Positions 7,701 through 21,625 of a stretch of DNA of 64,000 nt are shown here, one piece after another. The position numbers and the translations under genes are program-made. This stretch comes from Strix aluco (taxonomy: Eukaryota; Chordata; Aves; Strigiformes; Strigidae), in contig NC_133933.1 in the NCBI RefSeq assembly GCF_031877795.1, forward strand, positions 5,082,632-5,146,631, read 5' to 3'. The notes under the pieces are model-generated. The model was not told where the DNA came from, searched no databases, and worked only from the letters and a program-made list of their open reading frames with translations. The stretch's first letter is position 1. The number at the start of each line of letters is the position of its first letter.

Positions 7701-9704
7701 CTGCCTTTTGAAATCTGTAAGTGTAGTGCCTGGCAGAGACACATATCACCAGCCTAACTTGTATCATGAAATTTTGACAGCTCTGTCACAGTACTTTACA
7801 ATAGCTTGAAGTATGATGTGAGAAATGGGTATGTCTTCCTGTGTTCTTCTTTTCCTATGCCATCTCTTAATGAGAGGGACAAATCTGGCCAATTTTCTAA
7901 CAGACTAATCCTTTAGGAAACTTTAGAGTGTAAAAGGTAGCTCTGTTCTAGTGTAGGTTCTGTTGTGGTTCGTCTGTTGCAGACAGCAGCTACTGACACT
8001 TGTTTTTTCTTGATTTTGAAGCTTGAACTGTATTATTTGGGTACCCTATCTTTGTATACCAGGGCCCTTGTTCACCTGGTTTTCTGTCCAATCCAAGTCT
8101 ATTCCTTGTCTGTCGCCTCTGTTCCTCTCCTGTGTGAAAACAAAATGTATTTAAATTTTTTATTCCTGGGTTTTTGTAGATATTAATTTGGTACCATAGG
8201 CCCCATGCCATGTCACTTCTGAATCCCAACATTGTGGGGTTAGCTGGAAGGATTTTTGTGAATTTAAACTAATTTTTTACCTTTTGACAAGTGAATGTTT
8301 AGCTCCCGTTTATGTGGAGAATGATGAACTTCCCCAGTAGTGCTGTGACTGTAATTGTTGTCAGTTCAGAAAAAAATAGCAGTTAAACTGAAATCAGTGT
8401 GGAAGGCAACTAGACATGGTTTGGCTTGCAAGCTAGCTTGAAGCTTGTAGTCATTTGAGTGAGATCCAGTGTTCTTCCAAGGGGCAGGGGGGGAAAACTT
8501 CACAATTAGTTGAAGGTTTCTTCTTTCCCCCAAGGGAGGGTGCATTTAACTTCCAGCATGAATTAATGCTTCCTGAGTTACTTGAAGTGGTCTGAGGCAG
8601 GGTCAAGGTCTATGCAGCTAAATGTATTTCACTCAATATCCCCAGTTAAGCAATCTAAATCCTGTGTGGCGGTAAGCAAGAGAAGAGGATGTCCAAAGTT
8701 CACTTTACTTTTGTGCAACCACAGTAATGCTCAGGTCACATTACTTCATGCATGCAGTAGTCTAAAATTTTAAATAAACATAATGTATATGTATATATAT
8801 ATGCATACCAGGTGCACCAGAAGCCATAGTTTCTTATTTAAAAAAAATAAAAAGTGACTGTGCTTTGTTCTTGAACTGGTTTAAACTCTGATACTACTGA
8901 TTATCAGAACTGCAGGTAGTGAATGGGTGTCTCGATTCTGAAGTTTGCTTACTGCTGCTTGGTCTGAAAGCAAATTTTGAAATTTGTGTAGTTTTGCTGA
9001 GCCCCTAGTAAGAGAACATGATGGATGATATTATTTCTGTAGGGCCATTGTGGTATGCAGGGTGTTGTGGGCTCCCTAGCTAAGTAGAAATGGAGTATCC
9101 ACAAGATAGGAAGCCATGAACTGTACACAGAGTGGTTTGAGGACTCTGTTGACTAGGGCAGGTATTATTTCATGTATTAAGATTATTTTTCCATGAAAAC
9201 AATACCTTTTTTAATTTTGTGTGTTTTCTTCCCTCTTTTCTTCTTTTTTCTTTCTTTAAGCTATGCGAAGGGGTTTTATGTGAAGCTATTACTTTGAAAG
9301 AGAAACTAGGCCAGGGGCAATGTACATAGGGACTGGTGGTTGAGACAGTAGTAAAGGAATATTCCAAATTTAGTTTGCTGCTCTCTGAAAAGCTTCTTGA
9401 GGATAAATTAGGTGGATTTGTCTCTGTCTTGGTACTGGTCTGAAAAATAGTTCTGATTTTGTATTTCATGTGTTGTATGCTAAATGCCTGAACAGTTATG
9501 AGGTTCACTAAAGAAACCAACACAGCTAAGTAAATCTCCTTTAAATAAGAGTTTTCCTTAGTTTTCTTAAAGCAGAGTAGAGGGTTTGAAGAATAGCAAT
9601 AATGAAAAAAACGAGTAATAGAATTTAAAAATCCTTCTCAGTTGGTGTAGAGATCTGATTTTTTTTCCTCTAGTGCTGATCACTTTTAATTGATGTTTTT
9701 ATAG

Positions 9705-9726
9705 GACCAGCTTACACTGACCTATC
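9705..9726 (+). other. SLX4IP: SLX4IP exon 2, 5'UTR part
   Basis: The acceptor (ttgatgtttttatag) ends at 9704. Twenty-two untranslated bases follow before the start codon. Confidence 0.8.
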
Positions 9727-9753
9727 ATGGCATCCAACAAATTTGTTATTAAG
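9727..9753 (+). CDS. SLX4IP: SLX4IP coding exon 1 (start codon, residues 1-9)
   Basis: The ATG at 9727 has a strong context (A at -3, G at +4) and encodes MASNKFVIK before a consensus GTAAGT donor at 9754, in phase 0. Joined to the next two exons it reads [18 protein letters not shown]..., which agrees with the N-terminus of vertebrate SLX4IP (C20orf94; UPF0492 family, about 400 aa in human) as I recall it. SLX4IP binds the SLX4 nuclease scaffold and XPF-ERCC1 and acts in interstrand-crosslink repair and recombination-based telomere maintenance in the nucleus. This exon is too short to detect on its own; it is supported by splice sites, phase, Kozak context and position downstream of the CpG island. 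Confidence 0.88.
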
Positions 9754-12700
9754 GTAAGTAGAATGTTATAGCTTTCATTTAAACAAAAAAAAAATCTGTA
9801 ATACTGCTTAGAATGTGTTTACGTTGATTTTAAAAGTTAATGATGAAGAGGTTCATCCTTCAGGCTTCTGGTCATAGCATATTTTGTATCAGTTTTTCTC
9901 CCTCTTTGGAAGCAAACTTCTTCAGTCGTTGCTGTATCATGGCAGACTGTGTTTGAGGTCAGCTGAAGATTAAAATTGTGTAACTAAAAGTGATTAGTTG
10001 TGTAGTTTGAATTGGAAACTGCATGAATTCTCAGTAGAACAGTATCTGCTACCTGAAATAAAATTTAGGGTTGATACTTCTCTTACTGTAATCTTGCAAT
10101 ATTATTAGTATATTTCCCAGATAATCTAGGAGTTCCTGGTTTAAGGTGTAGCAGTGTTCTTAAACTATTGCACTTAGCTCTTTATTTCCATCTCTTATTT
10201 GCTTGTTTTCCCATTTTCAGGGATTAGTTGTCTTACATCCAGTAAAATGCCATTGCATTTTATCTTGCAAACAGTCTCTGACTTTTGGTTATGTATTGGA
10301 AGAGTAATGCTTTTTAAAACATTCTGTAATAAACATAGCACTTCATAATTCTTCTACCATAGCTATATCAGTTTATCAATAAATAAAACTAATTGTTCAG
10401 TAAAAATTGTGAAACCTCTTTTAGACCTTCTCTCTTGTTTCTGTGTTCCTGTATGTCTAGTGTAGTTTAGGTAATGTGTACATTTTGAAGTGATTAGTGG
10501 AATATATTATTCTCTTGGAAATTATTTGTCCAGGAATTTTCTTAACAGAGAAGATTTTTTTCCTCTCTGGGTTTTTTGGAGGGCAGCTACAAAAACCTTC
10601 CTGACTGATCAGACAGTGGAAGCTGCTGAAGCTTGATTTTGCACATAGCCAACCTGTTCAACAAGCAGACCAAACACTTATTTTTTCCGTGTTATGTGTT
10701 CTTTTCCAAGGGAAACTGCTGTCATCTAGTGGGATGTTTGCTTTTTTTTTAAGGCTTAACGTGATTGTAAACCTTAAATTGACAGTATCATGTCTATACT
10801 GTTCACTGCTTCTGCATTGCTAAAGGAGTTAGGGGAAATATCTTTGATTTTCAGCATGTTGTAGCTGATACTCCGAGTCTGTATGCCATGATGTGGGTAA
10901 CAACAGGAGCTGAAGCTGAAGGCATTGTTTTTCTCAGCTGAGAACTCTTGATATCATCAATGTTAATAAGTGCCCAAGAAAACAAGTGGTGTGAGTTGAA
11001 ATACCTTTGCTAGATAAAAAAGCCTTAAGATATGTGGTTACTGACCTGCATTATTACAGCTTGCTGATTCGGCATAGATGCTTTACGGGTACTCAACATG
11101 TACCCTGGCAATCTCTAGGTAGTTTAATATCACTGACTATCTGAGCAAACGGATACCTTCTCATTGAGCATGTGTTTGTAGGTAAGCAGTATCACCCATA
11201 CAACTTTAGACAGTGCCAGTGAGGTACAACTTTATTTTCTTCCTGCTAGTATTTGAGAAATGAGGATAAGTTTTTGCATGTACTGCGTGCTGAAAATTAA
11301 CTTTGCCTTGACTAAAATGTGTCAAATACATAATGTAAGTATGTGAAAAGCTGATTAGAATTCACTCTGTACGCAGATGCGTAACATTTTCTTGGTAGAT
11401 CGGGGATTTTGTGTGTGAATTTTTGCTGCTTTACATTCACTGGATTTGCATTTAATGTATTCCCTTATCTAAAGACTGTTCAACTTTCACGTAAATTTTG
11501 CGAGGAAGATCCATGTGCAGAAGATTGCCCATTAAAAGGCAGAAAATATTCTCACTCCTCTCTGCAGGGGCAGTATAGAAAATACTGTATTCTACTTTCA
11601 GGTTTCTTGTGTTTGAAACTGATAGGAGTATTTTACTGAGTCTGAAAATGTTTCATGCACGCCTCGTCTTCTACACTCTACTTTTAAGTTTTTAGATTTT
11701 GTAGGCACGTGTATGTTAATCTTTTTGGTGAAAGAGAAAAAAGTACAGCTTATCAGTCTGTCAAGTCTTAGCTGACTGGAATGTAACTAAGAGGAAAACA
11801 CCGATGATGTATTTAATGGCTTTGCTTCTTAACAACACGTATTTCATAGGAGCATCTCTGTACCTCTGGTGTAATGGTCAGTTATTTTCAGTAGAGGGAG
11901 TAGTTGGCCTGTTTTTGAAAGGCGATCCTAAGCTTGGTTTTATGGGCAATTAAGAGCCATTGAAATAAAATAATTGACGCAGTAAAATAGCTTTAAACCT
12001 TAATACAAAAACTACAGTTGGGTCCTAAACACACTTTATTCACTTGCCAAGTGGCTGGATGCCATGGTGTTGTGATGTGCAATAGATAATATTTTATGCA
12101 AGTTAATTTGATCAGCAATTTTCAATTTTAGGAAATATTGATACTTCATGAAGTGCTGCATGGTAGAATACCCCCAGATCTGGAAAATAAGACATATGAA
12201 TTTAATTAAGCTTTCTCTGTGTGTTGCTAAAATATTTTACTGCTGTTCTGAGAAATAAATCTTAACTTTAATTGGTGAGGCTTAAAGCAAAATCATGAAC
12301 TCTATATGGATTTGAAAAGTAATATCGCTAGGGCCTTGTTTTAAACTTTGGACAAACTAGAAAGCATTGCTCTTCCAGAATTGTGTAAAATGACTTTATT
12401 CATGCCAAACTGTAGAACTAAATATAGTAATTTTTATGGCTGTAATAGAAAAATTTCATTTACTGTTTTCTGCAATTCGTTCATTTGCCAAACACTGAAG
12501 ACTTTAAGTTGTTACTATACTTCAATAGCTCAGCTCAAAGGGAAGCTTTTTTTACTTTGCCATTTCCTACTTTGAGAAATTAAGAGCTCTGTTCTGTCTC
12601 AGATTTGTAAGGCCTTTGCTTGTACATATCTTAGATTAGGATAATTATAGTTTCAGTGTTCCCTCTGGTCATCCAGCACACTCTGCAATCGATTTTTCAG

Positions 12701-14213
12701 CAGTGTTCCTTGTTATCAATTTAAATTATTGCATGCTTGAAGTGTGTATGAAACTTTTTGGTCCTTCACTTCAAACATCTTGCTTGCTTTAAATTGCAAG
12801 TTCCTTTGAAGCAGTGAGCATATTTTTCTGTTTTATACTGGGAACAAAGATGGAAGTGCTGGAAATGGTTGGACAGAAAAATGACAGTATGACTGTAGAA
12901 AATCAGCAGTTTATTTTGAAGGGGCCTTTTTTGCTATTTCCATGTGTGTTTAAATATGTTAACAGATTTTTAATGCTAAAGCTTCACCATATCTTTCCAG
13001 TGCTTGCTTTTTTTTTAGCTACCAATTGAAATGTAATACAGCGATAGTATGTCAACAAAGATTTTTTTTTTTTGTCAGATATGTCTCTTTGGATGGTTCT
13101 TAGGTGACATCTAAGTGGGCAAGACAGATTAAAGTTTCCATTTCTGTCAAGTGTGTCCATTGAATTAGCTAATCAATATTTCTGTAAATATTTTGCTCTG
13201 TGAGAAAGTAGTGTGTTTGCTTCTTCCTGCAAGTTGTTTGGGGAGGAGAAAACCTAGGGAGGTGAGTAGGTTTTCTTATCTAATTATTAAATTTTTCTCT
13301 GATTCCATATAATGAGTAATGGAGGATAGTAAATGCATTTTCTTGCTATAAGTTTATAGATACATGAATGCAGTGCTCTCAAGTGGAGAGTAAGAATAAG
13401 GAATACCATTTGTGTTTAAAATAATATTTTTGTAGATTGTGACTACTCAGAGTTACTAGGCTGATACTACAGAAGCTTTTTTTACATACATAGTTTTGAA
13501 CTGTTTAGCGTACTGATTTCTAGTTTGAAAGCTAGGTTTTTTTAAGAGCCCTTAATTAAAATAACTAATAAATATAGTACTTTCTGATGCTCGTTTCTTT
13601 TTTCCCATTGCAAAACGAAGACATTTGTATGTAAAATTCCTGTAGTTGAAGTACTTACGAATGTTTCAGCAGAAATATGCTAAGATTAAGTTTTCTGCAA
13701 TTAGAATTTGTAAAAGTTCTCCAAACTAATTAAAGGTTGTTGAATTTTACATGTACTGGATGTTCTTATATTTGCTTTTGGGGTCTTTAAAAATTAAGAA
13801 ATAGCTATATTAACCATTTAATAGTGATTTTCTAGGGATGGTGTTCTCCTAAAGCAGCATTGCTCGCAGCAACTATAAATACAGGTGGTTGGAGTTGTTA
13901 TTATCAAGTAGCATCACACACTTCACTCAGCTGTGATGTTTGTTCTGTATGAATGGATAAGATATGATACATGTCTAAAAGGGCTTAAATGTGTTAAGAA
14001 GGGAGCTGGGGGAAAAATATGATTTAAAGTAGGAAGTAGAAAACAATAATAATGGATAGAGGGACATCTAGTTCTCTTTCTTAACTCTGCATTTAATTCA
14101 CGATTTCATGGGACCAGATATGGAATGACTAAAGTGATGAGTAAATAAGTTCCAGAAGAAAGAAAAGAGGAAGTTGGGAGGTAGAGGGGGGAGGAAAATT
14201 AAGTGTACGGTCT

Positions 14214-14262
14214 AATTCTAAACCTTCTGGAGTCAATGGAAGTTTCCTCACTGACCTCAGAG
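14214..14262. repeat. Possible ancient amniote repeat fragment
   Basis: The stretch contains a gagtcaatgga... core followed by tcactgacctcagagga. Motifs of the 'gagtcaatggga' type are common in old interspersed repeats of reptiles and birds. It is short and diverged; the family is not identified. Confidence 0.3.
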
Positions 14263-15837
14263 GATTAATTTTCAAGCCTAGGGAAATGATGAGTGGATGA
14301 AGAGTTGAGAGATTAAAGTGTTAGCAGAAGGAGAAAGGAATAGGAAGCCAGAGGGGTAAACATCAATAGTGGAAACACTGCTTTCACGGGGATCACTCCA
14401 AATAAGGAATAAAAGAGTGGTTCTACTTGCATGACTTTTTTTTGGTAATTCAAATAAAGTAATCTGATTACTTTTGAAAGTTTCAGTTGTAGCAGAAAAT
14501 GAGGCTTTCGCTAATTGTGAGCGCTATACTACTGTGACAGTGGTATGGCATTCTAAATATACACCATACCAAGTGATGCTAATTTTTTAAAGACATAATT
14601 AATTCAGAGGTGTAATCTCCACGATAATTGTCACGTGCCTTGTTTCTGACCAGCACTACCATATTTTATACTGCCACTGTTTTGCTTCTTGGAGATCTTG
14701 GTGGTACTGCCTGCTTGACCCCTGAGTCCAGCAGTGAGGGAGGAAGGGGTGGGAAACTTAGAAGCAGACTTCAATCTCTTTGAGTCCAGCAAAACATCAG
14801 GGCTTAGCAGAGATGCTGCATGGGGTCACTGAATGTCTTTAGGTCCTGGGAGAGGCTTCAGCTTGTGCTGTAGGTGAAATTCTCCAATTCTTTCCAGTGA
14901 GTTCAGATGGGGGTTAGTAGGCTGGGAGGTGAAGGGATCCATGTTTCATATAGTACCTGGTAATGTCACGTACAGTTTAATGAAGCAGTGATGCAGTTGT
15001 TGCTCTTGATGTTACTATCATGACAATTTAATGTAAAATTTTTTGTATTGTTTTGTGTGGCCTCCCCCCACCCTGGACAATGTAGATGGATTCTGATATG
15101 TGAAAGTCATCTGAGTATTTGATATATGAGTGTGTTCTGACTGGACTATGGAGTAAAAGAGAGAAGAGAGACTGACGACACATTTTTATTCTTTCCTTAT
15201 GTTTCATCCATGTGGTTCACGACTTCCTTAAAAGGAGTCTATTTTTAAAAGCAAAATTATCGCTTGGTTTCAATTCTCAGATAAAAGCTTAGTTTCTGGA
15301 CATTTTCTGTTCACTGCAGCACTTATTCAACCATGACTCTGCAGTATTTTTCTTGACTCAATAGCCAAACTTTTCCTTAAATGATGGTACCACAGGATGT
15401 GGCACCGAATTTCAGTGTTCTGCTGTAGTCATTGGTAAGCATGAGTACTGATGATGCTCAACTATTGTGAAAACCCTTTAAACTGCTGATAAAATGATGA
15501 CTCATGGTCACCTGATGAAAACAGATACATTACCATGACTCCAGAAACTTTAGATCCCATGTAAGTGTTTCACTTCCCACACTAGTTCTTTTGAAAGGGA
15601 AGATGATGCAGTTATTTTCTAACAGTTGACAGCTGCTCAATTAAGCTGTGACAATGTGGTTGGCAAAAACTATAAATTCCAGACTTTTAAAATAATAGTT
15701 TAAGGAACTAAAAATCTGTATGAGCTATGAAGAAGTTGCCAACATTATTTTCAGTGTTACTTGGGGTGTTTTCTAATCGTATTATACATCTTAGATTTCA
15801 TTTACCACTACTGAATTTACTGAATTAAGTTCTTTTT

Positions 15838-15897
15838 ATAGTGGATCTGACCCAAACCTCACTGAAGTCAATGGGCTTTGGATCAGAGCCTGTAGGA
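15838..15897. repeat. Possible ancient amniote repeat fragment
   Basis: tctgacccaaacctcactg followed by aagtcaatgggctttggatcagagcc resembles the same old repeat type as at 14214 and 59330. The similarity is by eye only. Confidence 0.35.
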
Positions 15898-17941
15898 GTA
15901 TATTGGTAGGACACTGTAGCTTAACTAAGGACATACTAATTTATTGCATCAACAGCCTTCCTCAGTTCAATTTATCTGTCTTTTTAAATGCAACCTGTTT
16001 GTCTATAATGTCAATGTCTAAAGAAGTTAGGTTGGAAAAATATTGAAAGGTGATACAGCCAAATAATAAAATAGAAATCAGTTTTAATTTCAGTATGAAG
16101 AGAGTAAAATGAAAACACCTGTGTTGCCGACTTGTGATTACCTAGGGACTGTGAAAAGATGGATAAAGTGAAAGTAGAATTATGAAAAAACATTAAATTA
16201 GACTTTAGGTGTGTATGATTCTGTATTATAAAGCAGAAAAAGGTTCTCAGCAAGTAATTGAATGTAAGGTAGTGTGGAATGGTACATAAACTCCTAAATG
16301 ATCAGGAGTTCCACTGGTGATTTTTGTCTTAGACTAGTTTCCCATATTGACTGGAAATATTTCTAACTTGAAATGCTGTGAGACACCATGCTTAAGAAAA
16401 TCAAAATAGTATTAAGTGATTTCAGATGTGTATGATTGAAACTTTTGCTAGAATGGATAACGTTGGTATGCGTATGAGAGCAATATAAAAATATTCTTTT
16501 TCTTTTTAAACAGATGTTAACTAAGTAAAATTCATGCTTTAAAATTTAACATGCAGACTCCTAAAGTGGTTTTAGTTATATCTCAGTTTCTGTTCTTTTT
16601 TCCATTTATTTTCCAGCTGACTCATTTCAAACTGAGATGATGTACATTATGTATTTACTCTGTGCTAAAAACTGGGACTCACCTAGTTTGAAAAAGAATG
16701 GTCTGATCAGAATTTAATATTAACTTCAGATATTAAGAAAAAAGGTAGAAACAAGAGAAATTACTTAGTTGCTATAATACCAGTCATACATACAATGTCA
16801 ACAAATCACATATAGGAAAGTCATGGCTTAGTTGTTTGTTGTTTTTTTTTTAATCCCTGAATCCCTCTGCACCATTTTCATTACCACAAGCAGTGTAGTA
16901 ATGAAGAGGCAAAAAGTTGCAGGTTTAATAAAGAAATTTAGTAATAATGTCAGAAATACATTTGAAAAACATACTACAATGTGAAGTGATATCTTAATTG
17001 ACAGTAAAGGCCTTTTACTACAGCAAGCAAGTTCTGTAGAGTTTGTCCACATTCTACCCCTTCTGCTGTTGTGTACTGTTCTATCCTTCTGTTTTTAACA
17101 GAATCTGTCTACTTTTGCCTTTGTGTGATATTGCTTGGCCAAATGAACAGCAACAATACAACACCTTTATGTAATGAATAAAAATCAGATTAGCTGTACA
17201 GATTCAGTTTGTCATACAAAGAAATGGTAAATGAAGATAAGTCATGCCAAGCCGTGGTGTCTGTCCCTTTGCATATCAAGGCAACCTATTTTTTTATTGC
17301 CGCCTTCTTAGAATGCAGTGTTTTTAATAAGGCCTACACAAAAGGTGACTCTGCCTTCTTATTACAAAACAGTATTTGTAGCTGAGAGAATTTCACGTAG
17401 GAAAGTGGGAAACGAGCAGTTTGTGGTCTAGATCATGTGCAGACGGTTTTGAACCAAAATGTTAACTCAGTGATTTGAGTGCTTCAAGATGATCTTTTCC
17501 TGTTGGCTGTATACGCCTTGCTGGGGAAGTATGATCCGTTTATGAAGCCTGAAGAGCAACTGTCATCTTTCTTGGCTTAGTACTTTCTTGTCTTTGTAAC
17601 TTCTTTCACTAAGGCTTCTTTGCTATTTCTGCTCTGTGTTTTACAGAGCGATCCTCTTGTATGAAACCCTGAATCTACCAGCTTCAGCATAACCAAGATT
17701 TTATTCCTTTTTCTATGTCACTTGCCATGTACATACTAAATAGCTTTTGAGTGGAGAATCTCTATAAAGATGTTGCATCACATGCACGTTGAAGAATAGT
17801 TAGTCTTGAGGGAGAGTGAGGACAAGAACAGAGGTGAGGAGGAATGACATATCACTGCTTTCCACGCAACAAAATGTGACACAGCCACAGAACATTTTCT
17901 CAGCATTTTCATATTGTTAGTGACTCTGTTCTCATTTTGTT

Positions 17942-18004
17942 GTTGTCCTCAGTAACTAAACTAAGCCTCAATAACTTGTTGTTGTCCTCAATAACTAAAC
18001 TAAG
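17942..18004. repeat. Tandem duplication, about 39-bp unit
   Basis: A gttgtcctca...taactaaactaag segment at 17942 recurs at 17981 with one substitution in the shared core. The offset is 39 bases. Confidence 0.9.
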
Positions 18005-21000
18005 CTCTATCCCATGTGCAAGGTTCCCTTTGCACAGCCCTGCTTAGTTTCCAGGAAGTAGCAAGGTGCCTGGCATATCTGACACCACTCAGCTGGTGAA
18101 ACAATAGTTTATATAAGCTACAGTTAAATAGAGCCTTTCAAGTTCAAGCCAATATTCTCCTGTTTTAAACTCAGAGGGTCGTCTTTGTTCACTGAATATA
18201 CCAGTGATTTAATAGCACTCATAATTAACCAAATATACATGGTTGTGGTTTATCCTGCTTTGTATCATACAGATAAAGGCTGATAGAAGAGAAGTGTATA
18301 GCTCTGAACATAAAATATTTGCTGAACTAAAGAGCTGGGAAAGAGCGAAGTCTTGGGCCATTAAAGAGGATCTGTTCAATGCCAAGATCCTAGGATTTGA
18401 CAGTCAGTAGGGTCATGCAGTATATAACTTTCCCTTCTTTATTTTGACTTTCCTACAGTACAAAAATAGGAAGGAGAGTAATATAAGTAGCGCTACCATA
18501 GTGCATTGTCTTGCCATAATAAGGTAATCTTCAGTAATAGAAAGCAAGCTTAAAAAGAATTATTCCCTTTGTGGTATTGTCTGTAAGTCTCTGGTTCTCA
18601 TTTTGCTGGGTGTTAAACTGTCACGTAGTCGCAATCCATGTCTCGGCAAATTTACAAACAGTTTAGATGATCAGGGTAAGTCTGACACATCAAAAGTGGA
18701 AAATGAAGCCCACAGTTTAAAAAAGCAATCAACCAGAACATATTCTCGCCTCAGACAAGTGCTGAGTACTGAGTGTTTGGAGTATAATATGAAATAGACT
18801 GAATAGCAGTGACTGGCTGCCATGGGCGTCCCAGCAGAGAGAAATATTACAGGAAGGTTTGGAATAAAAGAGCAACATTGGTTTATAGGTTTCCTCAGAA
18901 AATTGTTAGAATTTGTCATTAGTTTTAAATCTTTATATGTCAATTTATGCACCTTTCAGAAAATGGAATATTTTATTTTGCTTTTATTGTTTGGTGAAAA
19001 CAGAGGGTGCTGTTTAGAGATGACCTTAAAATACTTTAAAAAAAATAAAAGGGAAGCTATTTCTTTGCCTATATCCCTTCTTCACCCTGATAATTGGCAG
19101 GAATTGTGATTTGATTTGCAGAATGTTTGGAGGGTACAACTAGGGGTACTTGCTGATTATGAACTGAAAAGAGATTTAATTACAGTTGCCCAGCATATTC
19201 TACATAGCTTAGAAAACTCTTGGCTAATTTGAAGCCATTTTCTGTAGGGCTGTTAGAGATGGTGCATGTCATCATGGTGGTTGTTTTAGAGGCCTACATT
19301 AATAAGCACGTAGGAAGTGTTGGGATTTAGTCTGGTTTTGTAAATTCCTTACTGAACTATGATACAAATTTTGGGAGGGAAAAATCCAGTGATGAAGAAT
19401 ACAATAAGAAATTTTGTAAGTTCAGAAGTGAAATGATATTCAGATATCGTTAGAACCTACCTTTTTGTTAGAGAGTCTTTTGCAAGCATCAAGAAATCTC
19501 ACAGTATTTCAAGCTGTACACCTAGAAAATCACTTAGAGCTCTGTTGTTGGTAGGCAGTGTTGTGACAGGGTGAGGCAACTGTTATTTGTGTACTGTTAT
19601 GAGACAGCATTCTTACTCCAGGCAGAGAAAAGGAAGGTGGCAAATTAACAATTACCAGATCTGTAAAATGGCCAGTCCGTTGGATCTGTAACAAAGTGTT
19701 ATGGATGCCACTGATGATCACAGACTATTAAAACATAATAGTTTGATTGTTGCAGTGGACTACAAATTCAAAACTAGTTTAGAAGGACAAAATACTTCTG
19801 GAATTACCAGCAGCAATGTTTGTCGTGTTCCTTGGTGTAAGCAGAGCCTCGCTTCACAGTCTGTTGCTCTGCCAGCGTGGTATTCCTCCTTAACATGGAG
19901 ATACTGGCAATAATAGATTGTGAAACACTTTAGCTTTTTTTTAATTAAAAAGCAAGAAGGGGAGCACTGAGGTATCACTATTAACTCATTAGCTGTAGGC
20001 TCTGTTACATGGAGCTTTTTGAAATGATGCCTGAATAGCAATGCAGAACTGTGCCTACTCTTCAGAGCACAGGTGCTCCTGAATTAACGTCAGCTTGTAT
20101 CCTCCTGCTGAGTATTTCTATTCCATGTAAGAAGTGGTTGTGTCCTTAACACCAAATTTTGTCTACATAGGTACTAGTGACTTTAAACTGATGCAAATGG
20201 TAGTTTCAGGATAGGCAACGTAATGGTATTTAAGAGGGTAAACTCATTCTCTGGGAACATCTACTTTGTAGTAACACCCACAGCAAAATTGCTGCTGCTG
20301 CTGGCTGCCATCATATTGGTACTTGATTTTGAAAGACGACTGCTTTCTTTTTGGATTACCACACAGATTTAATGATTAGACTTTGATCAGCAAATGACAT
20401 GCTCGTTTCTCTAATTTGACCACCTGTCAATAGTCCAGTGATCCTTAAGGTGCTTAAACTAGTTCCCTTTTCAGTAAGAGTTTGGACCTCTTCAAAAAGT
20501 CAGTACGTTGCATGTGTGAACGTTAAAGTAGTAAGACATTAGTCCAAATCTATTACAATATAAAGTAGTTTAAATGCGATGCCATCTATTACCTTACTAC
20601 CGTGGTGAAAACCACCAAAGCTTTTTTCAAATGGTAGTTCGGTTGTGGGCTGCGTGATGGAGGTTCCCCTGTAGTTAAGGTGAAGATTCCAGACTTTTCC
20701 ACAAAGACTGAAATCCTGTTCTGTGAGAGCTCATTCTCAGCAGCGAACATCTCCCTTGCTTTTATTTTCATGTTTATAGCAGCACCTTATTGGGATTTAT
20801 GAATTGGACAGAACTAGGGAAAGAGTAAAATGAAAAGTGGCAGGGTTGTGGAACAGGCCGTGGAAGGTCAGTGTCCTACGGGGGGAGTGACTTGGGATAA
20901 GTTTTTGTGTGTATAACCGCTGTAGAATAGCGGGGGTGTATGTTTAACTTCTTAAATTGCAGATGAACCGCAGATTATAAGCATGAAAATGCAATAATGT

Positions 21001-21360
21001 ACCATTAATACTCTAAGATTGCTCGTGATCAGGTAATGGGTTTGGAATGATTATGCTGCTGCCTAAATGGGAAGAAAATCGTCACTGAGTACTTGTATTT
21101 TCTGGAGTTTCCCTCTGTGGCTTCCATAGGAAGCTTCCGCAATCCGGCCTTATACAAAGTTAATTCTCAGGCCTTTTTTTGTTGTTTGTAGCTGTCTTCA
21201 ACCCATCCCTTAATGTTTCTGCAATAGAGCAAAAGCTGAATTTTACAAATCATTCCGCACTGAAGAAGTTAGTAGCATAAAGTTTTATTTAGGAAAGAAA
21301 GAAGAAAATTGTTGAAAGAGTCCGGTCATGGTGGGATCTAATTCTTGCGTTCCTCCCGAG

Positions 21361-21625
21361 GTGCAAGATAAGGTCGGTCTGAGGAGGCCTGGTGTAGCTG
21401 GCCGGCCGTGTAACAGCAGCAGGCGCTGGAAGTGAGGCGGTGGTGGGGCGGGGGGCGGCGGCCCCGCAGGTGCGGCCGGGCGGGGCGGGGCGGCTTCAGC
21501 ACCAGGCCCGGCCCGGACAGCGGCTCCTGCCGCCCCGCGCCGCCGGGCCCCGCGCCGGGGCAGGCCTGGGCCCCGCGCCGGGGCAGGCCTGGGCCCCGCT
21601 TCGGCCCCAGGCCGCGGTGCTGCCT
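21361..21625. promoter_or_regulatory. Isolated intronic CpG-rich block
   Basis: A few hundred bases of very high GC with many CpG sit deep inside SLX4IP intron 2, far from the main promoter. It includes consecutive G3-G4 runs separated by single C (about 21478-21493), a potential G-quadruplex. It could be an alternative or antisense promoter, or a GC-rich minisatellite. Open frames on both strands here follow from the base composition and show no domain. Confidence 0.6.
21545..21600. repeat. GC-rich 23-bp tandem repeat, about 2.4 copies
   Basis: A 23-base unit beginning gggccccgcgccgg and ending caggcct is repeated exactly at 21545 and 21568. A third, degenerate copy starts at 21591. Confidence 0.95.

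Larger units (their letters stand above)
3727..9704 (+). other. SLX4IP: SLX4IP intron 1
   Basis: About 6 kb from the CpG-island donor to the acceptor before 9705. The sequence is T-rich with short homopolymers. It contains the hairpin at 4352-4409, the 18-bp tandem duplication at 4717-4752 and a TATA-type microsatellite near 8785. I found no further exon; the ORFs present are short and lack splice or homology support. Confidence 0.7.

Noticed and set aside
8774..8806. TATA-type microsatellite as a promoter element
   Set aside because: Simple AT dinucleotide sequence in the intron with no supporting start-site context.
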